Assembly (NCBI GenBank): GCA_963422445.2
Contig: OY729512.2
Coordinates: forward strand, 4,340,001-4,404,000
Reading direction: 5' to 3'
DNA: 64,000 nucleotides
Source of the DNA: G963422445 sp963422445
GTDB lineage: Bacteria > Pseudomonadota > Alphaproteobacteria > Thalassobaculales > Thalassobaculaceae
Position 1 is the stretch's first letter; each line of letters begins with the position of its first letter. Under the pieces are notes generated by a model. It worked only from the letters and a program-made list of their open reading frames with translations, searched no databases and had not been told where the DNA came from. The translations under genes were made by a program, and so were the position numbers. Shown piece after piece: positions 28,088 to 38,256 of this stretch.

Positions 28088-30493
28088 TCAGCGCAACAGC
28101 ATGCCATCATCCATGGACATCGCGCCCCGGAAATCAAGCGCCGGACCGAGCACTGCGCGCGCCGGCTCAATGATGCCGCCCAGATCAAGGCATAAACGGC
28201 AACCAGGTTCGGCAGCATCGCTGTCGACGTAACCAAGCGCAACCGGGCGGCCAATCCGGTAGCCGAAGGCAGCGGATGTGGCACGGCCGACCACCCGGCC
28301 GGCCCGCAGGATCGGCTCGTCGCCAAGCGGAACCGCCAGAGTATTTTCGAGAACGAGGCTCATCAGACGACGGGCCGGCGAGCCCTCATCACGCCGGCAC
28401 AACAAGGCCTCGCGGCCGGTGAAGGATGACGACCAGTCGATCGCGAATTCAAGACCCGCTTCAAATGGCGTGATGCTGGTATCAAGATCGTGGCCATAGG
28501 CGAGAAAACGTTTCTCGATCCGCATGGCCGTCTGTGCAAACAAACCGGTGGGTTCGGCGCCTGCGGCCCGCAAGGCATCGTAGAGTGCCGCCACGTCGGA
28601 TCTCCGGCAGGTCAGTTCCCAGCCCGCGGTTCCGACATAGGACAGCCGCGCAGCCCGCACCGGAAGGCCGGCGACTTCGGCGGCCCGGTGCTGAAAGTGC
28701 AGGATGTCGTCAAGGCCAGGAGCCACCTCTGCTGCGCCGGGTCCCATCAGGCCGAGAATAGCATGGTTTTCGGTCTGATCGGAAATTTCGACCCGGACGC
28801 CGCCAGCGTGGCGGCGCAACCAGGCAAGATCACGTTTCAACATCGTCGTGCCGACATGCAGGCGATAGGCCTCATCGCTCAAACGAAACGCCACGAGATC
28901 GCTTTCATATCCACCGCGATCATTCAGCATCCCGGTGTAGATCGCCCGGCCAGGCGAACGTTTCATGTCATTGGCGCAGACGCGGTTCAGAAAGATCTCG
29001 GCATCCGGACCGGATACCAGGATCTTTCCGAACGTCGAGAGATCAAAGATCGCGACATTGCGGTCGGCCGCGGTCACTTCCGCCGCGACCCTGTCATGCC
29101 AGCCGGGCCGTCCAAAGGTCAGAACCGGCTCGGCGTTACTACAGCCAAAAAAGGCCGGCCGTTCCCATCCTCCCTGCTGGACCAGATATACCGAGTCCAC
29201 CATCCAGCGGGTATCGAGCGGACTGTCTTTAAGGCGCCGCGCAGTGCGCCATTGGCGTCCCGGATAGTGGATTTCGTAGTGCCGTCCGAGCACCTCCGGT
29301 GCGCGGGCGGCAAGCGCGCGCGCGTCATTCCATTCCGGTCCGAACCGCCTTGCGTCCACTGCGTGAAGGTCGAAAGGCGGCCGGCCACGTGTCATGATTT
29401 CGGCAAGCGCCATACCGGCGCCGCCGGAAGACGCAACCCCGACCGAATTCATACCGCAGCCGAGGTAAAGCCCGCGGGTTTCCGCCGCCTCGCCTAGAAT
29501 GAAATTTCCATCAGGCGTGAAACTTTCGGGCCCGTTGAGCAACATGCGCGCACCGGCATTAGCTAGCCCGGGAATTCGGTGCAACGCGTTCCGCATCATC
29601 GGTTCGAAATGGTCCCAGTCTTCCGGCAGCAGCTGAAACGAAAAATCGTCACCAAGCTTGTTCGGATCGAGCGCCTTGCCCATCGGCTCGAAGCAACCGA
29701 CCAGTAATCCCCCGGAGTCGTCGCGAATGTAGAGATATGAATCATGGTCCGACAATGTCGGCAGATTACCGTCCAGTCCTTCGACCGGTCCGGTCAGAAG
29801 ATAGAAGTGCTCGCACGCCCAGAGCGGTGCATCAACGCCGGCCAAAGCTGCCACGCCGCGTGACCAGAGGCCGGCGCAAACCGCGACCGCGTTCGACCGC
29901 ACGATCCCTCTGTCGGTTTCGACACCGATCACCCGGCCACTATCGGTCAGGATACCGGTGACACGCGTGTCTTCGAACAGCTTGGCACCTCGGGATCGAG
30001 CGCCCTTGAGGAATGCGGCACAAAGATCCGATGGACCTACACGACCGTCATCCGGAGCCCAGACGGCGCCCATGACGTCGTCGGCGCGCATCAGCGGCCA
30101 ACGTTCTTTCGCCTCGCCAGGTGACAGCGCCTCGGCGCGCAAACCAAAGGCGCGGGCAAGCGATCGTTGACGCATAATATGGGTCAGGCGATCGGGATTG
30201 CAGGCAATCGAGAGTGATCCCTCGCCAATCCACCCTGTTGCATGACCGGTTTCGGCTTCAAGTGACGTATACAGCCCGACCGAATAGCGTATCAGATCGG
30301 TCATGCTGTAGTCGGACCGAAGCCCCCGGACCTGAGCGGCCGAATGCCATGTCGTGCCGGATCCGACCTTGTTGCGTTCCAGCAGAACGGCGTCGACACC
30401 AGCCTTCGCGAGATGGTACAGCGTCGAACATCCCATCGCGCCGCCACCGATAACGACAGCAGACACCTGTGCCGGCAAATCGTTGAAGCTCAT
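28088..30493 (-). CDS. FAD-dependent dimethylglycine/sarcosine dehydrogenase-like protein with GcvT domain
   Basis: About 801 aa from ATG 30493 (MSFNDLPAQVSAVVIGGGAM). A longer frame to 30628 lacks homology. The Rossmann motif VVIGGGAMGCSTLYHLAKAG binds FAD, and GSGTTWHSAAQVRGLRSDY is the region of covalent FAD attachment in dimethylglycine dehydrogenases, with the His present. DAO domain to about 390, FAO_M-type linker, then folate-binding GcvT domain with LGLMGPGAAEVAPGL, LSYVGTAGWELTC and FAGYxVD-like C-terminal text. Predicted to demethylate an N-methyl amine and pass the one-carbon unit to tetrahydrofolate. The exact substrate is unknown; many paralogues of this architecture exist in alphaproteobacteria. 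Confidence 0.85.
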   Translation of the reverse strand: MSFNDLPAQVSAVVIGGGAMGCSTLYHLAKAGVDAVLLERNKVGSGTTWHSAAQVRGLRSDYSMTDLIRYSVGLYTSLEAETGHATGWIGEGSLSIACNPDRLTHIMRQRSLARAFGLRAEALSPGEAKERWPLMRADDVMGAVWAPDDGRVGPSDLCAAFLKGARSRGAKLFEDTRVTGILTDSGRVIGVETDRGIVRSNAVAVCAGLWSRGVAALAGVDAPLWACEHFYLLTGPVEGLDGNLPTLSDHDSYLYIRDDSGGLLVGCFEPMGKALDPNKLGDDFSFQLLPEDWDHFEPMMRNALHRIPGLANAGARMLLNGPESFTPDGNFILGEAAETRGLYLGCGMNSVGVASSGGAGMALAEIMTRGRPPFDLHAVDARRFGPEWNDARALAARAPEVLGRHYEIHYPGRQWRTARRLKDSPLDTRWMVDSVYLVQQGGWERPAFFGCSNAEPVLTFGRPGWHDRVAAEVTAADRNVAIFDLSTFGKILVSGPDAEIFLNRVCANDMKRSPGRAIYTGMLNDRGGYESDLVAFRLSDEAYRLHVGTTMLKRDLAWLRRHAGGVRVEISDQTENHAILGLMGPGAAEVAPGLDDILHFQHRAAEVAGLPVRAARLSYVGTAGWELTCRRSDVAALYDALRAAGAEPTGLFAQTAMRIEKRFLAYGHDLDTSITPFEAGLEFAIDWSSSFTGREALLCRRDEGSPARRLMSLVLENTLAVPLGDEPILRAGRVVGRATSAAFGYRIGRPVALGYVDSDAAEPGCRLCLDLGGIIEPARAVLGPALDFRGAMSMDDGMLLR

Positions 30494-31107
30494 GTCGAGA
30501 ATTCCACCCTTCTCCGCCATTCCGGCATCTGGACCCCGCAAGCAATCAGGATAGGGTCGCCCTCCCTGCGATTGTTCCGCGGTCCACGCCAGATCTCCGG
30601 CGGGCCGAAATCGCATTCGCCCACACAATCCCGCACCAACGCCGCTCGACCAGCCCTCAAGGACAGAGGCATCCTGCGCGCACTGTATCGTGACCGGGTC
30701 ATCGTACGCACGCGAATATCATGTCGGTCTCCCTTTTACGGCCACGAAATTCATGAAATCCCGCCGGAAACCGATGTGGCTCCACCAGAACAACCCCGGT
30801 TTCGGTTTCGGCTGCCTGTCCGGCCTGCGTGAATACGGACGGACAGGCAAATGCAGGCCAAATAAATTCACGACCTTGAACTCTGATGAAACGCGGAAGA
30901 AGATACCCCGTGGATGAGACGCGCATCCCGCGTTGACCAGGACCACCCGCTTTTCGGCACAACTGTCGGCGTTGTCGATTTGCAAAACCTGCGTCCGGCC
31001 GCAGAGCCACGTTTGGCCAACGGGTATTCGTCGCATCAAACGGACCGACCACCGGGGTAGGATTCCAATTTGCCGACCGGTGTGAGACAACAGGAGCGGA
31101 GGCGAAC
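30494..31107. other. Divergent intergenic region, nothing recognised
   Basis: Six hundred bases between the divergent flavoprotein gene (minus) and the deaminase (plus). It must hold both promoters, but no confident promoter or operator could be picked. The frames are short and unlike any family. Confidence 0.4.
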
Positions 31108-31551
31108 ATGGGTGAAGAACATCACAGCTTCATGGATCAATGCCTGGCCGAGGCTGCGGCTGGCCGGGCGCGTGGCGACATACCGGTTGGGTCGCTTATC
31201 GTGCGCGACGGTATCGTCCTGGGTATTGGACGCAACCGGGCATCATCCAATTGCGATCCGACGGCACATGCCGAAGTCGACGCGATCCGGGACGCTTGCG
31301 CAAAGGCCGGGACAACCGACCTTTCCGGCGCAACCTGTTACACGACGATGGAACCTTGCCCGATGTGCTGTTGGGCACTCCAGGTGGCCGGAATCACTCA
31401 TCTGGTCCTCGGCGCGCGTCATGCCGACCTGCAGCAGGTCGACTATGGCGGCTATTCGGTAGAATCCATGTTACGCCTTACCGGACGGGATCTCGATATT
31501 GTCACTGGAGTCCGGCAACAAGAATGCATCGCCCTGAGGCGCGAGGCGTAA
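31108..31551 (+). CDS. Nucleoside/base deaminase (CDA-like, zinc)
   Basis: A 147-aa cytidine/deoxycytidylate-deaminase-fold protein of the guanine deaminase/TadA type. Zinc motifs are complete: TAHAEVDAI (His and catalytic Glu) at about 52-60 and EPCPMCCWALQVAG at about 86-99. Length is right for a free-standing base deaminase. GGAGG lies seven bases before ATG 31108. It begins a plus-strand series with the VOC gene (31-base gap) and the amidase. Inferred role: hydrolytic deamination of a base or similar heterocycle in the same pathway; tRNA deaminase activity is less likely given the context. Confidence 0.85.
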   Translation: MGEEHHSFMDQCLAEAAAGRARGDIPVGSLIVRDGIVLGIGRNRASSNCDPTAHAEVDAIRDACAKAGTTDLSGATCYTTMEPCPMCCWALQVAGITHLVLGARHADLQQVDYGGYSVESMLRLTGRDLDIVTGVRQQECIALRREA

Positions 31552-31582
31552 ACTGACACATGACCCAGCGGGAGCGACGGTA

Positions 31583-31966
31583 ATGCACAAGGGTATCGAC
31601 CACATCGTGGTCCGGGTCGCGGATCTTGAGCAAAGTCTCGAAGACTATGGACAAAAACTCGGTCTGAAGGCTGAAACGCCACCGGTAGACCAACCGGATC
31701 TCGGCCTCCGGCGCGCTATTCTGCCACTCGGCGATTCAGGCCGATTTATCGAGCTTGCCGAACCGCTCGGCGATGGCGCGATGGCACGCAGTCTGGAACG
31801 CCACGGCGAAGGCTTGCACCTCGTCGCACTCGCCGTTGACGACCTCGCCGCGGAAAAGGCGGAAATGCTTGCAAACGGTGCACGGCTTATCGAAACCGAT
31901 GGAATGGTCTTCGTGCATCCAAGGGATGGACACGGCGTGCTGTACCAATTGGTCGAGCACGACTGA
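31583..31966 (+). CDS. VOC-family (glyoxalase/epimerase-like) protein
   Basis: A 127-aa single vicinal-oxygen-chelate domain. It begins IDHIVVRVADLEQSLEDY with the metal-ligand His of the first beta-alpha module. It continues GDSGRFIELAEPL (Glu), GLHLVALAVDD (His) and ends HPRDGHGVLYQLVEHD (Glu/Gln region). Length fits a dimeric methylmalonyl-CoA-epimerase-like or lyase-type VOC enzyme. The stop codon is directly followed by the ATG of the amidase gene, so the two are translationally coupled. Reaction unknown. Confidence 0.85.
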   Translation: MHKGIDHIVVRVADLEQSLEDYGQKLGLKAETPPVDQPDLGLRRAILPLGDSGRFIELAEPLGDGAMARSLERHGEGLHLVALAVDDLAAEKAEMLANGARLIETDGMVFVHPRDGHGVLYQLVEHD

Positions 31967-33136
31967 ATGACCGGTTCAGAAGCCGCCTTCGTTACAAACG
32001 GCCGTTTCATCATCAAGGGGACGGCGGGCGGGCCGCTCGACGGGGTAACCTTTGCTGCCAAGGATCTTTTCGATGTAGCCGGCAAGGTTACCGGCGGCGG
32101 CAATCATGATTGGGCGAAGACCGCACCAGTCCCGACTCGTTGTGCCTGGGTTGTGGAAAAACTACTTCATGCCGGAGCAACCCTGATCGGCAAGACCGTC
32201 ACTGACGAAGTCTCGCTCGGAATTTTCGGCGAAAACGCTTTTGACGGCACCCCGGTTAATCCGGCAGCGCCAGACCGGGTTACCGGCGGTTCCTCTTCGG
32301 GGTCGGCCTCGGCGGTCGCGTCGCATCTTTGTGATACGGCGCTTGGGACCGATACCGGGGGATCGGTCCGGGTGCCGGCAAGTTTCTGCGGACTCTACGG
32401 CATTCGCCCGACATGGGGCCGAATCAATCTCCTCGGCATGATGCCTCAGGCGCCAAGCTCGGACACGGCCGGCTGGTTCGCTCGCGATGCCAGGATGTTC
32501 GCACGCGTGTCCGCCATCTTGCTCGATGAGGCTGTATCGCAAGCGTTACCGCAACAGCTTCTCGTCGCAACCGACGCATTCGGCATCGCCGACGATGATG
32601 TCGCGGACGCCCTGCACCCCATGGTTGCCAAGCTTGGTGACATTATCGGCAAGTCTGACACCGTCACGATGGCTCCGCCGGGCCTGTCTCAATGGGCCCG
32701 AGCCCAGCGGACATTGCAACCTTGGGAAGCGTGGCAAACATTCCGGGAATGGATTGATCGGCACAATCCGCGTTTTGCCTTTTCAGTCGCGCGCAATCTG
32801 GTCCAGGCGGCGGCCATTCCAGAGACGGAACGACAATGGGCCAGTCTCGTGCGACGGGAGGCGCGTGCCCGCATCGTTCACCTGCTGGCTCCTGGCACGG
32901 TCCTGTGCCTGCCCACGGCGCCGTTTCCGGCGCCGCCCAAAGGTCTGCCCATCAGCGAACTGGATCCGTTGCGCCAGCGCATCGCATGTCTCGCAAGCCA
33001 TGGCGGGCTGACCGGCGTGCCACAGGTCAATCTGCCCGGCACGACTGTAAACGGTATGCCGGTCGGCCTGTCCATCATTGCCGCCCACGGCGCCGACGCA
33101 CAACTGATCGCTCTCGCCCAGACAATAGAACGATAA
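31967..33136 (+). CDS. Amidase-signature family hydrolase
   Basis: A 389-aa protein with the complete Ser-cisSer-Lys triad of the amidase-signature family. The Lys is in VTFAAKDLFDVAGKV (about 31), the glycine/serine-rich loop is VTGGSSSGSASAVAS at about 105-118, and the Ser nucleophile is in GTDTGGSVRVPASFCGLYGI. It is shorter than the usual 450-500 residues but has all core motifs, like the small AtzF/AMI1-type amidases. It starts immediately after the VOC stop. Predicted to hydrolyse an amide or ureide in a shared pathway with the deaminase. Confidence 0.88.
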   Translation: MTGSEAAFVTNGRFIIKGTAGGPLDGVTFAAKDLFDVAGKVTGGGNHDWAKTAPVPTRCAWVVEKLLHAGATLIGKTVTDEVSLGIFGENAFDGTPVNPAAPDRVTGGSSSGSASAVASHLCDTALGTDTGGSVRVPASFCGLYGIRPTWGRINLLGMMPQAPSSDTAGWFARDARMFARVSAILLDEAVSQALPQQLLVATDAFGIADDDVADALHPMVAKLGDIIGKSDTVTMAPPGLSQWARAQRTLQPWEAWQTFREWIDRHNPRFAFSVARNLVQAAAIPETERQWASLVRREARARIVHLLAPGTVLCLPTAPFPAPPKGLPISELDPLRQRIACLASHGGLTGVPQVNLPGTTVNGMPVGLSIIAAHGADAQLIALAQTIER

Positions 33137-33324
33137 ACTGGAACAGTATGACGGCAGAAGACTGCGGTATCGTATCACGGGCGTGCCGCATGGTCAGAGG
33201 ATTGAGTCGCAAAGCGCTTCAATTGGCCCGCCCCTCCGCCGACAGTCATGATCGGGTCGACATGGCATTGCCGGCTGTCTCCGAATACTTGTCGTCGGGC
33301 CTCGAGTTTGATTAGGTTGCGGTC

Positions 33325-34644
33325 ATGACACTCAAAAAGATCCATTTCGCGCAGTTTCTTGTACACGGCCCGAGCTATCACAGCCTCGGAATGTGGCGAC
33401 ATCCCAAAACCGTGTTCACGAAGGACAACTGGGCTCGGCCAGAGTTATATCAACACATCGCGAAGGTCTGTGAACGCGGACTTTTCGATATGGTGTTCTT
33501 TGCCGACCTCAACTACATCGCCGATTCCTATCGCGGTTCACTCGAACCGACGTTGCAATATGCCGCGCAGGCCCCCGAACACGATCCCATCCCGCTCCTG
33601 TCCTGGATTGCCGCAACGACCAACCGCATCGGTGTCGCCGCAACGTTCTCCACCAGCAATCAGCACCCGTTCTATGCCGCCCGGCTTTGGGCCACCATTG
33701 ACCACCTGACCGGCGGCCGCGCCGCCTGGAATGTCGTCACGTCAATCAATCGCAACCAGCAGGCAAACTATGGCGCCGAACGGGAACCGGCCGATACGCG
33801 CTATGACAAGGCCCATGAATACATGGACGTTTGCCGGAAGCTGTGGGACAGCTGGGAGCCGGACGCCGTCGTGATGGACCGTGACAACGCGGTATTCGTC
33901 GATCCATCCAAAGTGCATCGCATTGAACACGAAGGACGTTTCTACAGATCCCGGGGCCCGCTCAATGTCGTTCGATCACCACAAAACGGTCCCGCCATCC
34001 TGCAGGCTGGCACATCGCCAAAGGGCATCGATTTCGCGGCAAAATATGCGGACGGAATTTTTGCGATCCAGCCTCGTGCCGAAGACGCCGCAAACTATTT
34101 TGCCGAAGTAAAGGGCCGGATGGCGGCCTTGGGGCGTAATCCGGATCATTGCCGGATCCTGTTCGGGGCACAGCCCATTCTCGGCAGGACCGAGCAGGAA
34201 GCACGAGAAAAACAGGAGGAACACAACGCGCTGGTACCGCTTGACGCCGGCATGGCCATCCTGTCGGCGCATCTCGATTTCGACCTGTCGCCAATTCCGC
34301 TCGATGCCGACATGACGGCCCGTACCGAACCCGAACTGCATCGCATGCGAACCCGGTTTCGCAAACCGTCAGGGGAGCCCATGACCTTGCGTGAGGTCGC
34401 GCATCGGCATGGCGAAAGCGTCGGTCTACCGCAATTCGTCGGCACCGTGGAAAGCGTGGCCGACCAGATGGAAGCCTTCATGCAGACGACGGGCGGTGAC
34501 GGATTCATGCTGTCCCCAATTTATTCGCCCGGAGCGATCGAGGAGTTTGTCGACCTTCTGATTCCCGAGTTCCAGAGCCGTGGCCTCTATCGCACGGAAT
34601 ATCGAGGGAAAACCCAGCGGGAGCTGCTGCGTCAGGACGATTGA
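33325..34644 (+). CDS. LLM-class FMN-dependent monooxygenase (NtaA/SnaA/DszA type)
   Basis: A 439-aa luciferase-fold enzyme of the two-component FMN-dependent group. It opens KKIHFAQFLVHGPSYHSLGM with WRHP, typical of NtaA/SnaA/DszA relatives. Further hallmarks are FDMVFFADLNYI, TATFSTS-like VAATFSTSNQHPFYAARLWA, GRAAWNVVTS and a C-terminal GGDGFMLSPIY. It needs reduced FMN from a reductase not seen nearby. Relatives oxidise chelators, sulfones, alkanes or heterocycles. A 188-base gap separates it from the amidase, so it may have its own promoter. Confidence 0.88.
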   Translation: MTLKKIHFAQFLVHGPSYHSLGMWRHPKTVFTKDNWARPELYQHIAKVCERGLFDMVFFADLNYIADSYRGSLEPTLQYAAQAPEHDPIPLLSWIAATTNRIGVAATFSTSNQHPFYAARLWATIDHLTGGRAAWNVVTSINRNQQANYGAEREPADTRYDKAHEYMDVCRKLWDSWEPDAVVMDRDNAVFVDPSKVHRIEHEGRFYRSRGPLNVVRSPQNGPAILQAGTSPKGIDFAAKYADGIFAIQPRAEDAANYFAEVKGRMAALGRNPDHCRILFGAQPILGRTEQEAREKQEEHNALVPLDAGMAILSAHLDFDLSPIPLDADMTARTEPELHRMRTRFRKPSGEPMTLREVAHRHGESVGLPQFVGTVESVADQMEAFMQTTGGDGFMLSPIYSPGAIEEFVDLLIPEFQSRGLYRTEYRGKTQRELLRQDD

Positions 34645-34789
34645 TTGATCATCGTCCTTGTTCCACGGATCGAATTACAGGGTCCTGCGTGTCAGCTTTC
34701 GTGGCCGACGTCGGCTGCAGATCAAAGAGCGCCGGTACACAGTTTGCCCCCCTGCAATGTCCCCCTTGAACATGGAGATAGGTCAGACT

Positions 34790-35851
34790 TCACCAAATCG
34801 TTCTGAAGCCGGCAAAGGGTGCTTCAATGCGCTGGATATCCTGAATGACATCGGGAGGAATCTCCGGCCTGACATTCGACGACATGCTTGCATAGACCAT
34901 ATCGGCACAGCCGCCAAACCGCTCGGTGACCACTGCCTGCAGTTCGTCGTAACGGCCGACAGCGGCGAAAAGACGCAGGACATCGTCGGTAACCTCGGCC
35001 GCCATCTCGTTCCAACGACCAGCTTTGCTCATCTGATTAAGTTTGCGCCCGAGATCGCCGGCACCGTGATGCTCGAGAACCGGCCAGTAGCTCGGCGTCG
35101 ACCCGTAAAACGCAACCCGGTAACGAACCCACTCCACGACTTTCGCAATGTCGTCATCAGTTTCTCCGGTCGCGATGAACCCGCCGCCAGAAATCTGAAA
35201 ATTCTCACGCGCAGTACCGGAAACCGCAAGACCGGCTTCGACCCGTTCCATCACAACATCCTCGAGATAACCGCGCGTACAGAACGGATGCAGCCGGACC
35301 CCGTCGCAGACCTCTCCGGCCAATCGCAACGTATGCGGACCGACTGCGGCGAGCGTGACCGGAACGGCATCGACGCCGTTGCCATCAGGCACGAAATTCG
35401 GCGTCATCAAGGTGAAAGTGTAATGTTCGCCTTCGAATTTCAGCCGTTCTCCGGTTGCCCAGGCGCGCCAGATCGCGCGCAAGGCTTGCACATATTCGCG
35501 CAAACGCGGTGCAGGAGCCGACCACTGAACCGAAAACCTTTTTTCGTTATGCGGCTTGATCTGCGGCCCCAATCCGAGCACGAACCGGCCGCGCGAGGCT
35601 TTCTGCAAGTCCCACGCCGTATTGGCGACCACCATCGGCGAACGCGGAAAAGCGATGGCAACCGCCGTACCAAGACCGATTCTCGATGTCGAGACCGCCG
35701 AGACGGCCAGCGGCATGAACGGATCATTCCGGTTCTCCATGGTCGCGATCAGATCGAAACCCGCCTGCTCGGCGTGACGCGCCGCCGCCGGCACGTCATT
35801 CAGGTCGGATTGCGGCAATGTCGTCATGATCTGCATGGCTGATCCATTCAT
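34790..35851 (-). CDS. LLM-class F420/FMN-dependent oxidoreductase (TIGR03617-like)
   Basis: About 353 aa from ATG 35851 (MNGSAMQIMTTLPQSDL); a second ATG lies five codons on, and a longer frame upstream has no homology. Luciferase-fold text: AEQAGFDLIATMENRNDPFM, IGLGTAVAIAFPRSPMV, SRGRFVLGLGPQIKPHNEKR and GGGFIATGETDDDIAKVVEW. The FVLGLG(P/S)Q motif and length fit the TIGR03617-type subgroup of F420-dependent-like enzymes. It converges with the other LLM enzyme at 34.7 kb. Substrate unknown. Confidence 0.85.
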   Translation of the reverse strand: MNGSAMQIMTTLPQSDLNDVPAAARHAEQAGFDLIATMENRNDPFMPLAVSAVSTSRIGLGTAVAIAFPRSPMVVANTAWDLQKASRGRFVLGLGPQIKPHNEKRFSVQWSAPAPRLREYVQALRAIWRAWATGERLKFEGEHYTFTLMTPNFVPDGNGVDAVPVTLAAVGPHTLRLAGEVCDGVRLHPFCTRGYLEDVVMERVEAGLAVSGTARENFQISGGGFIATGETDDDIAKVVEWVRYRVAFYGSTPSYWPVLEHHGAGDLGRKLNQMSKAGRWNEMAAEVTDDVLRLFAAVGRYDELQAVVTERFGGCADMVYASMSSNVRPEIPPDVIQDIQRIEAPFAGFRTIW

Positions 35852-36936
35852 CTCCAGAGCGTACCGCGGTCGGACATTGCGGCACTCCGTAACCGACATA
35901 GCGAGAAACCGGGAACGGACGCAACAGGCTGATCGGGAGCGGAAGCGCATTTCGTCGAGGCCGGATGCCCTTCGATCAAACCTGCAACTTTCTGCCCGAT
36001 CCACTACCGGGAAGCTCACCAACGAGACATCCGGTCCGCAATAGCCTGAAGCAGAATGCACTCCGTCACGAAGACTGTGAGCAGTCTCCAGAAATAAAGT
36101 CGATGAATCTGATCCGTGAATGGCAGATCCGAAGACCGTCGGCTTGGAGCAACCCCGCCTCTGGTCATTTGAAACAACGTACTCCTTGCAGGAACGATCC
36201 CGGCAATCGAAACCCGGCCGTTAAACGAACAACAGTCTTGATCGAACGACGGGTGATACGACACACATCGCGAATCTGCTCTATTTCAGCGAACCGCTTA
36301 TGCACTTGGCTCCGGCTTGATCAACATGTTGATCGAAAACCGTCCAAATGGACCGGTAGGAGTCAACTTCTCGCGGCAAACTCTCGCAACCGGAGCTACG
36401 TGCATAAGCGGTTTCAGCGATTACGCGCCGCCAGCAAGATTGACGAACCGCCGCGACTGCAAGGCAGCCGGGCCACTTATCTGCTGGTTGGAGTAACGAT
36501 ATCGCAAGAGTGCTCGGTCCTTTTCGCTTGCGGTCACGCCCCGCCAGTCCTGAATCGCTACCGGAGTGTGAATGCGTTCGGTGATCGCGCCGGCTTGTAC
36601 GAGGCCGACCGCAAATTCGATCATATGATGACCTTGCCGGGCTCGGGAAAACGGATTCGTCGGCCTGAATCGATTATCTTAACCACACTCCGAACCGCTC
36701 TGGCCCGAACCCTGAGGTCTTAATATTGCACAACCGCTGCCTGGCTCCGTCGTCATCTCAGCCAGTCAGATCACCAACCGACGCCGGGACCGAGGCGACG
36801 CGGGTGATCAGGGCCTTGGCGACAGACCGCTGGCACCGTAGTGGATCAAGTCCAAATCCAACAGGTTCTGCCACGCCAACGCTGGCGTTTGGCTCCAGGG
36901 TCTGCCTTCGGGGCAGATCGATTTGCCAGAACGCGT
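35852..36936. other. Long intergenic region with one palindromic repeat
   Basis: Nearly 1.1 kb without a convincing gene. A 252-codon plus frame at 35965-36723 has low similarity to anything and irregular composition. The only structure seen is the inverted-repeat element at 36291-36416, listed separately. The region may be debris between the LLM gene and the DUF262 locus. Confidence 0.4.
36291..36416. repeat. Palindromic-end repeat, copy 1 (MITE-like)
   Basis: A 126-bp stretch whose ends are imperfect inverse copies: GAACCGCTTATGCAC...GGCTCCGG at 36291 and CCGGAGCTACGTGCATAAGC running to GGTTTC at 36416. The same ends (CGGCTTATGCACGTAGCTCC and its inverse) bound a shorter element at 61528-61638. 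There is no coding capacity. A small non-autonomous element or extragenic palindrome is the likely explanation. Confidence 0.6.
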
Positions 36937-37932
36937 TTAGCCGAATTGTGCAATACGCCAGATTGCAGTGGCAGTCTTCGCCATCACGGATTGGCGAGCA
37001 TCAATCCTTTCGGGCGCCCATTCGGCATACCCGTCTGCGAGATCCCGTGTCGACTGATAAGCACTTTGCGCGTAAGTGACGCGCTTTGCTTCATAGGAAG
37101 CATTCCCTGCTTCCCGATTTGAACCCGTCTCAAGCAGTAACATGTTGCCGAGGCGCGACGTCATCGCATCGATGTCCTCATCGCTGAAATGCTCCCATCC
37201 CGTGTCCGGACGTGTCGGACAAATATGTTCGATGGAAAGCTCGCTGCTTTCGAAATCGTGCCGAATGCCGGTAACCTGATATTCGATTTCGCACAGTATA
37301 TAACAGACGATCCGCCGATTTCGTGTTCTTCTTACGTCCATCGATTTCGTCGCAAAGGACGCACGGAACTGGTCATCTTCCGGATAAACCGAACGCAAAC
37401 CTTCGAGAACCTGTCGTACATTCTTGTGCTCACCGCAGTCAATGCGGCGCGCTTCCGAATGGTAAGCTCGTTCTTGCTCATTCGCCTGGTAATTGCCTAT
37501 AACATTGTAAAGAAAGGATATCGCCACGATGGCACGCAGCAAGGATATGAAGTCTGCTTCGCCGAGTCTGCGTCGGGCCGCAAGCAAAAATGGCAAGTGT
37601 TGGCGGACCCCGAACATCCGCAGGGTTCGTGCATAGCGCCGCTTCTCCAGAGACCATTCCGAAGCATCCGGCTGAACAAGCGCAAGATAAGTATCAACAT
37701 CCTCTTCGATCTCCTGGAGGAGCGCAAACACACCCCGCCGTTCGTCGGTTTGGTCTCTGATCACCTTGAACAAACCTGATAATCTCACCAAGGAGTGCCG
37801 GCTGATCCAGTGAGCGCGGAGAAATTCCGGGAATTCCTCGGGCCCGGGGCGCCCGATGATCTGCTCCCAACGATCATCCAGGACGTTCATCTCATATTCG
37901 TGTCGAGTCTCGCGATGGAGAACAGAAAAAAG
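36937..37932 (-). pseudogene. DUF262-DUF1524 protein, C-terminal half (split by IS5)
   Basis: Minus-strand text continuing directly from the N-terminal half at 40341: LFSVLHRE, then EMNVLDDRWEQIIGRPGPEE and a helical middle region. A DUF1524-like His-Me nuclease motif is at SSELSIEHICPTRPDTGWEH, followed by RLGNMLLLETGSNREAGNAS. It ends at 36937 (TAIWRIAQFG). DUF262-DUF1524 pairs are found in GmrSD-type modification-dependent restriction and related defence proteins. The half has no start of its own. It is intact except for the insertion. Confidence 0.8.
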
Positions 37933-38256
37933 CTAAGGATTGTCTGAACAAGTCGGTTTTGGTACAATTGGTTTCTTGGTGACGGAGTGGAATGCGAGCC
38001 ATGGAGCAAGCGACGTTTGCGGAGCTGGAGCACGACCTGAAGAAGCGTCGGACGCGGCGCGAGGTCTTTCTCGAGACGATTGACGGGCTGGTTCCCTGGG
38101 AGCGGCTGGAGGCCCGCATCGAGCCGTTCTACCCGAAGGCCGTGCGCGGGCGGCGGCCCTATCCGCTGAGCGTGATGCTGCGGGTGCACTGCGTGCAGCT
38201 GTTCTACAATCTGAGCGACCCTGGGATGGAGGACCTGCTCTACGCGGGTGGAGTCA

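Noticed and set aside
28490..29497. 335-codon plus-strand frame inside the dimethylglycine-dehydrogenase-like gene
   Set aside because: No motif; it is antisense to a well-supported enzyme.
34658..35842. 394-codon plus-strand frame antisense to the second LLM enzyme
   Set aside because: The minus strand has the luciferase-fold text; the plus frame is Arg/His-rich noise.
35965..36723. 252-codon plus-strand frame
   Set aside because: Irregular composition, no homology recognised, and it spans the palindromic repeat; left as intergenic.
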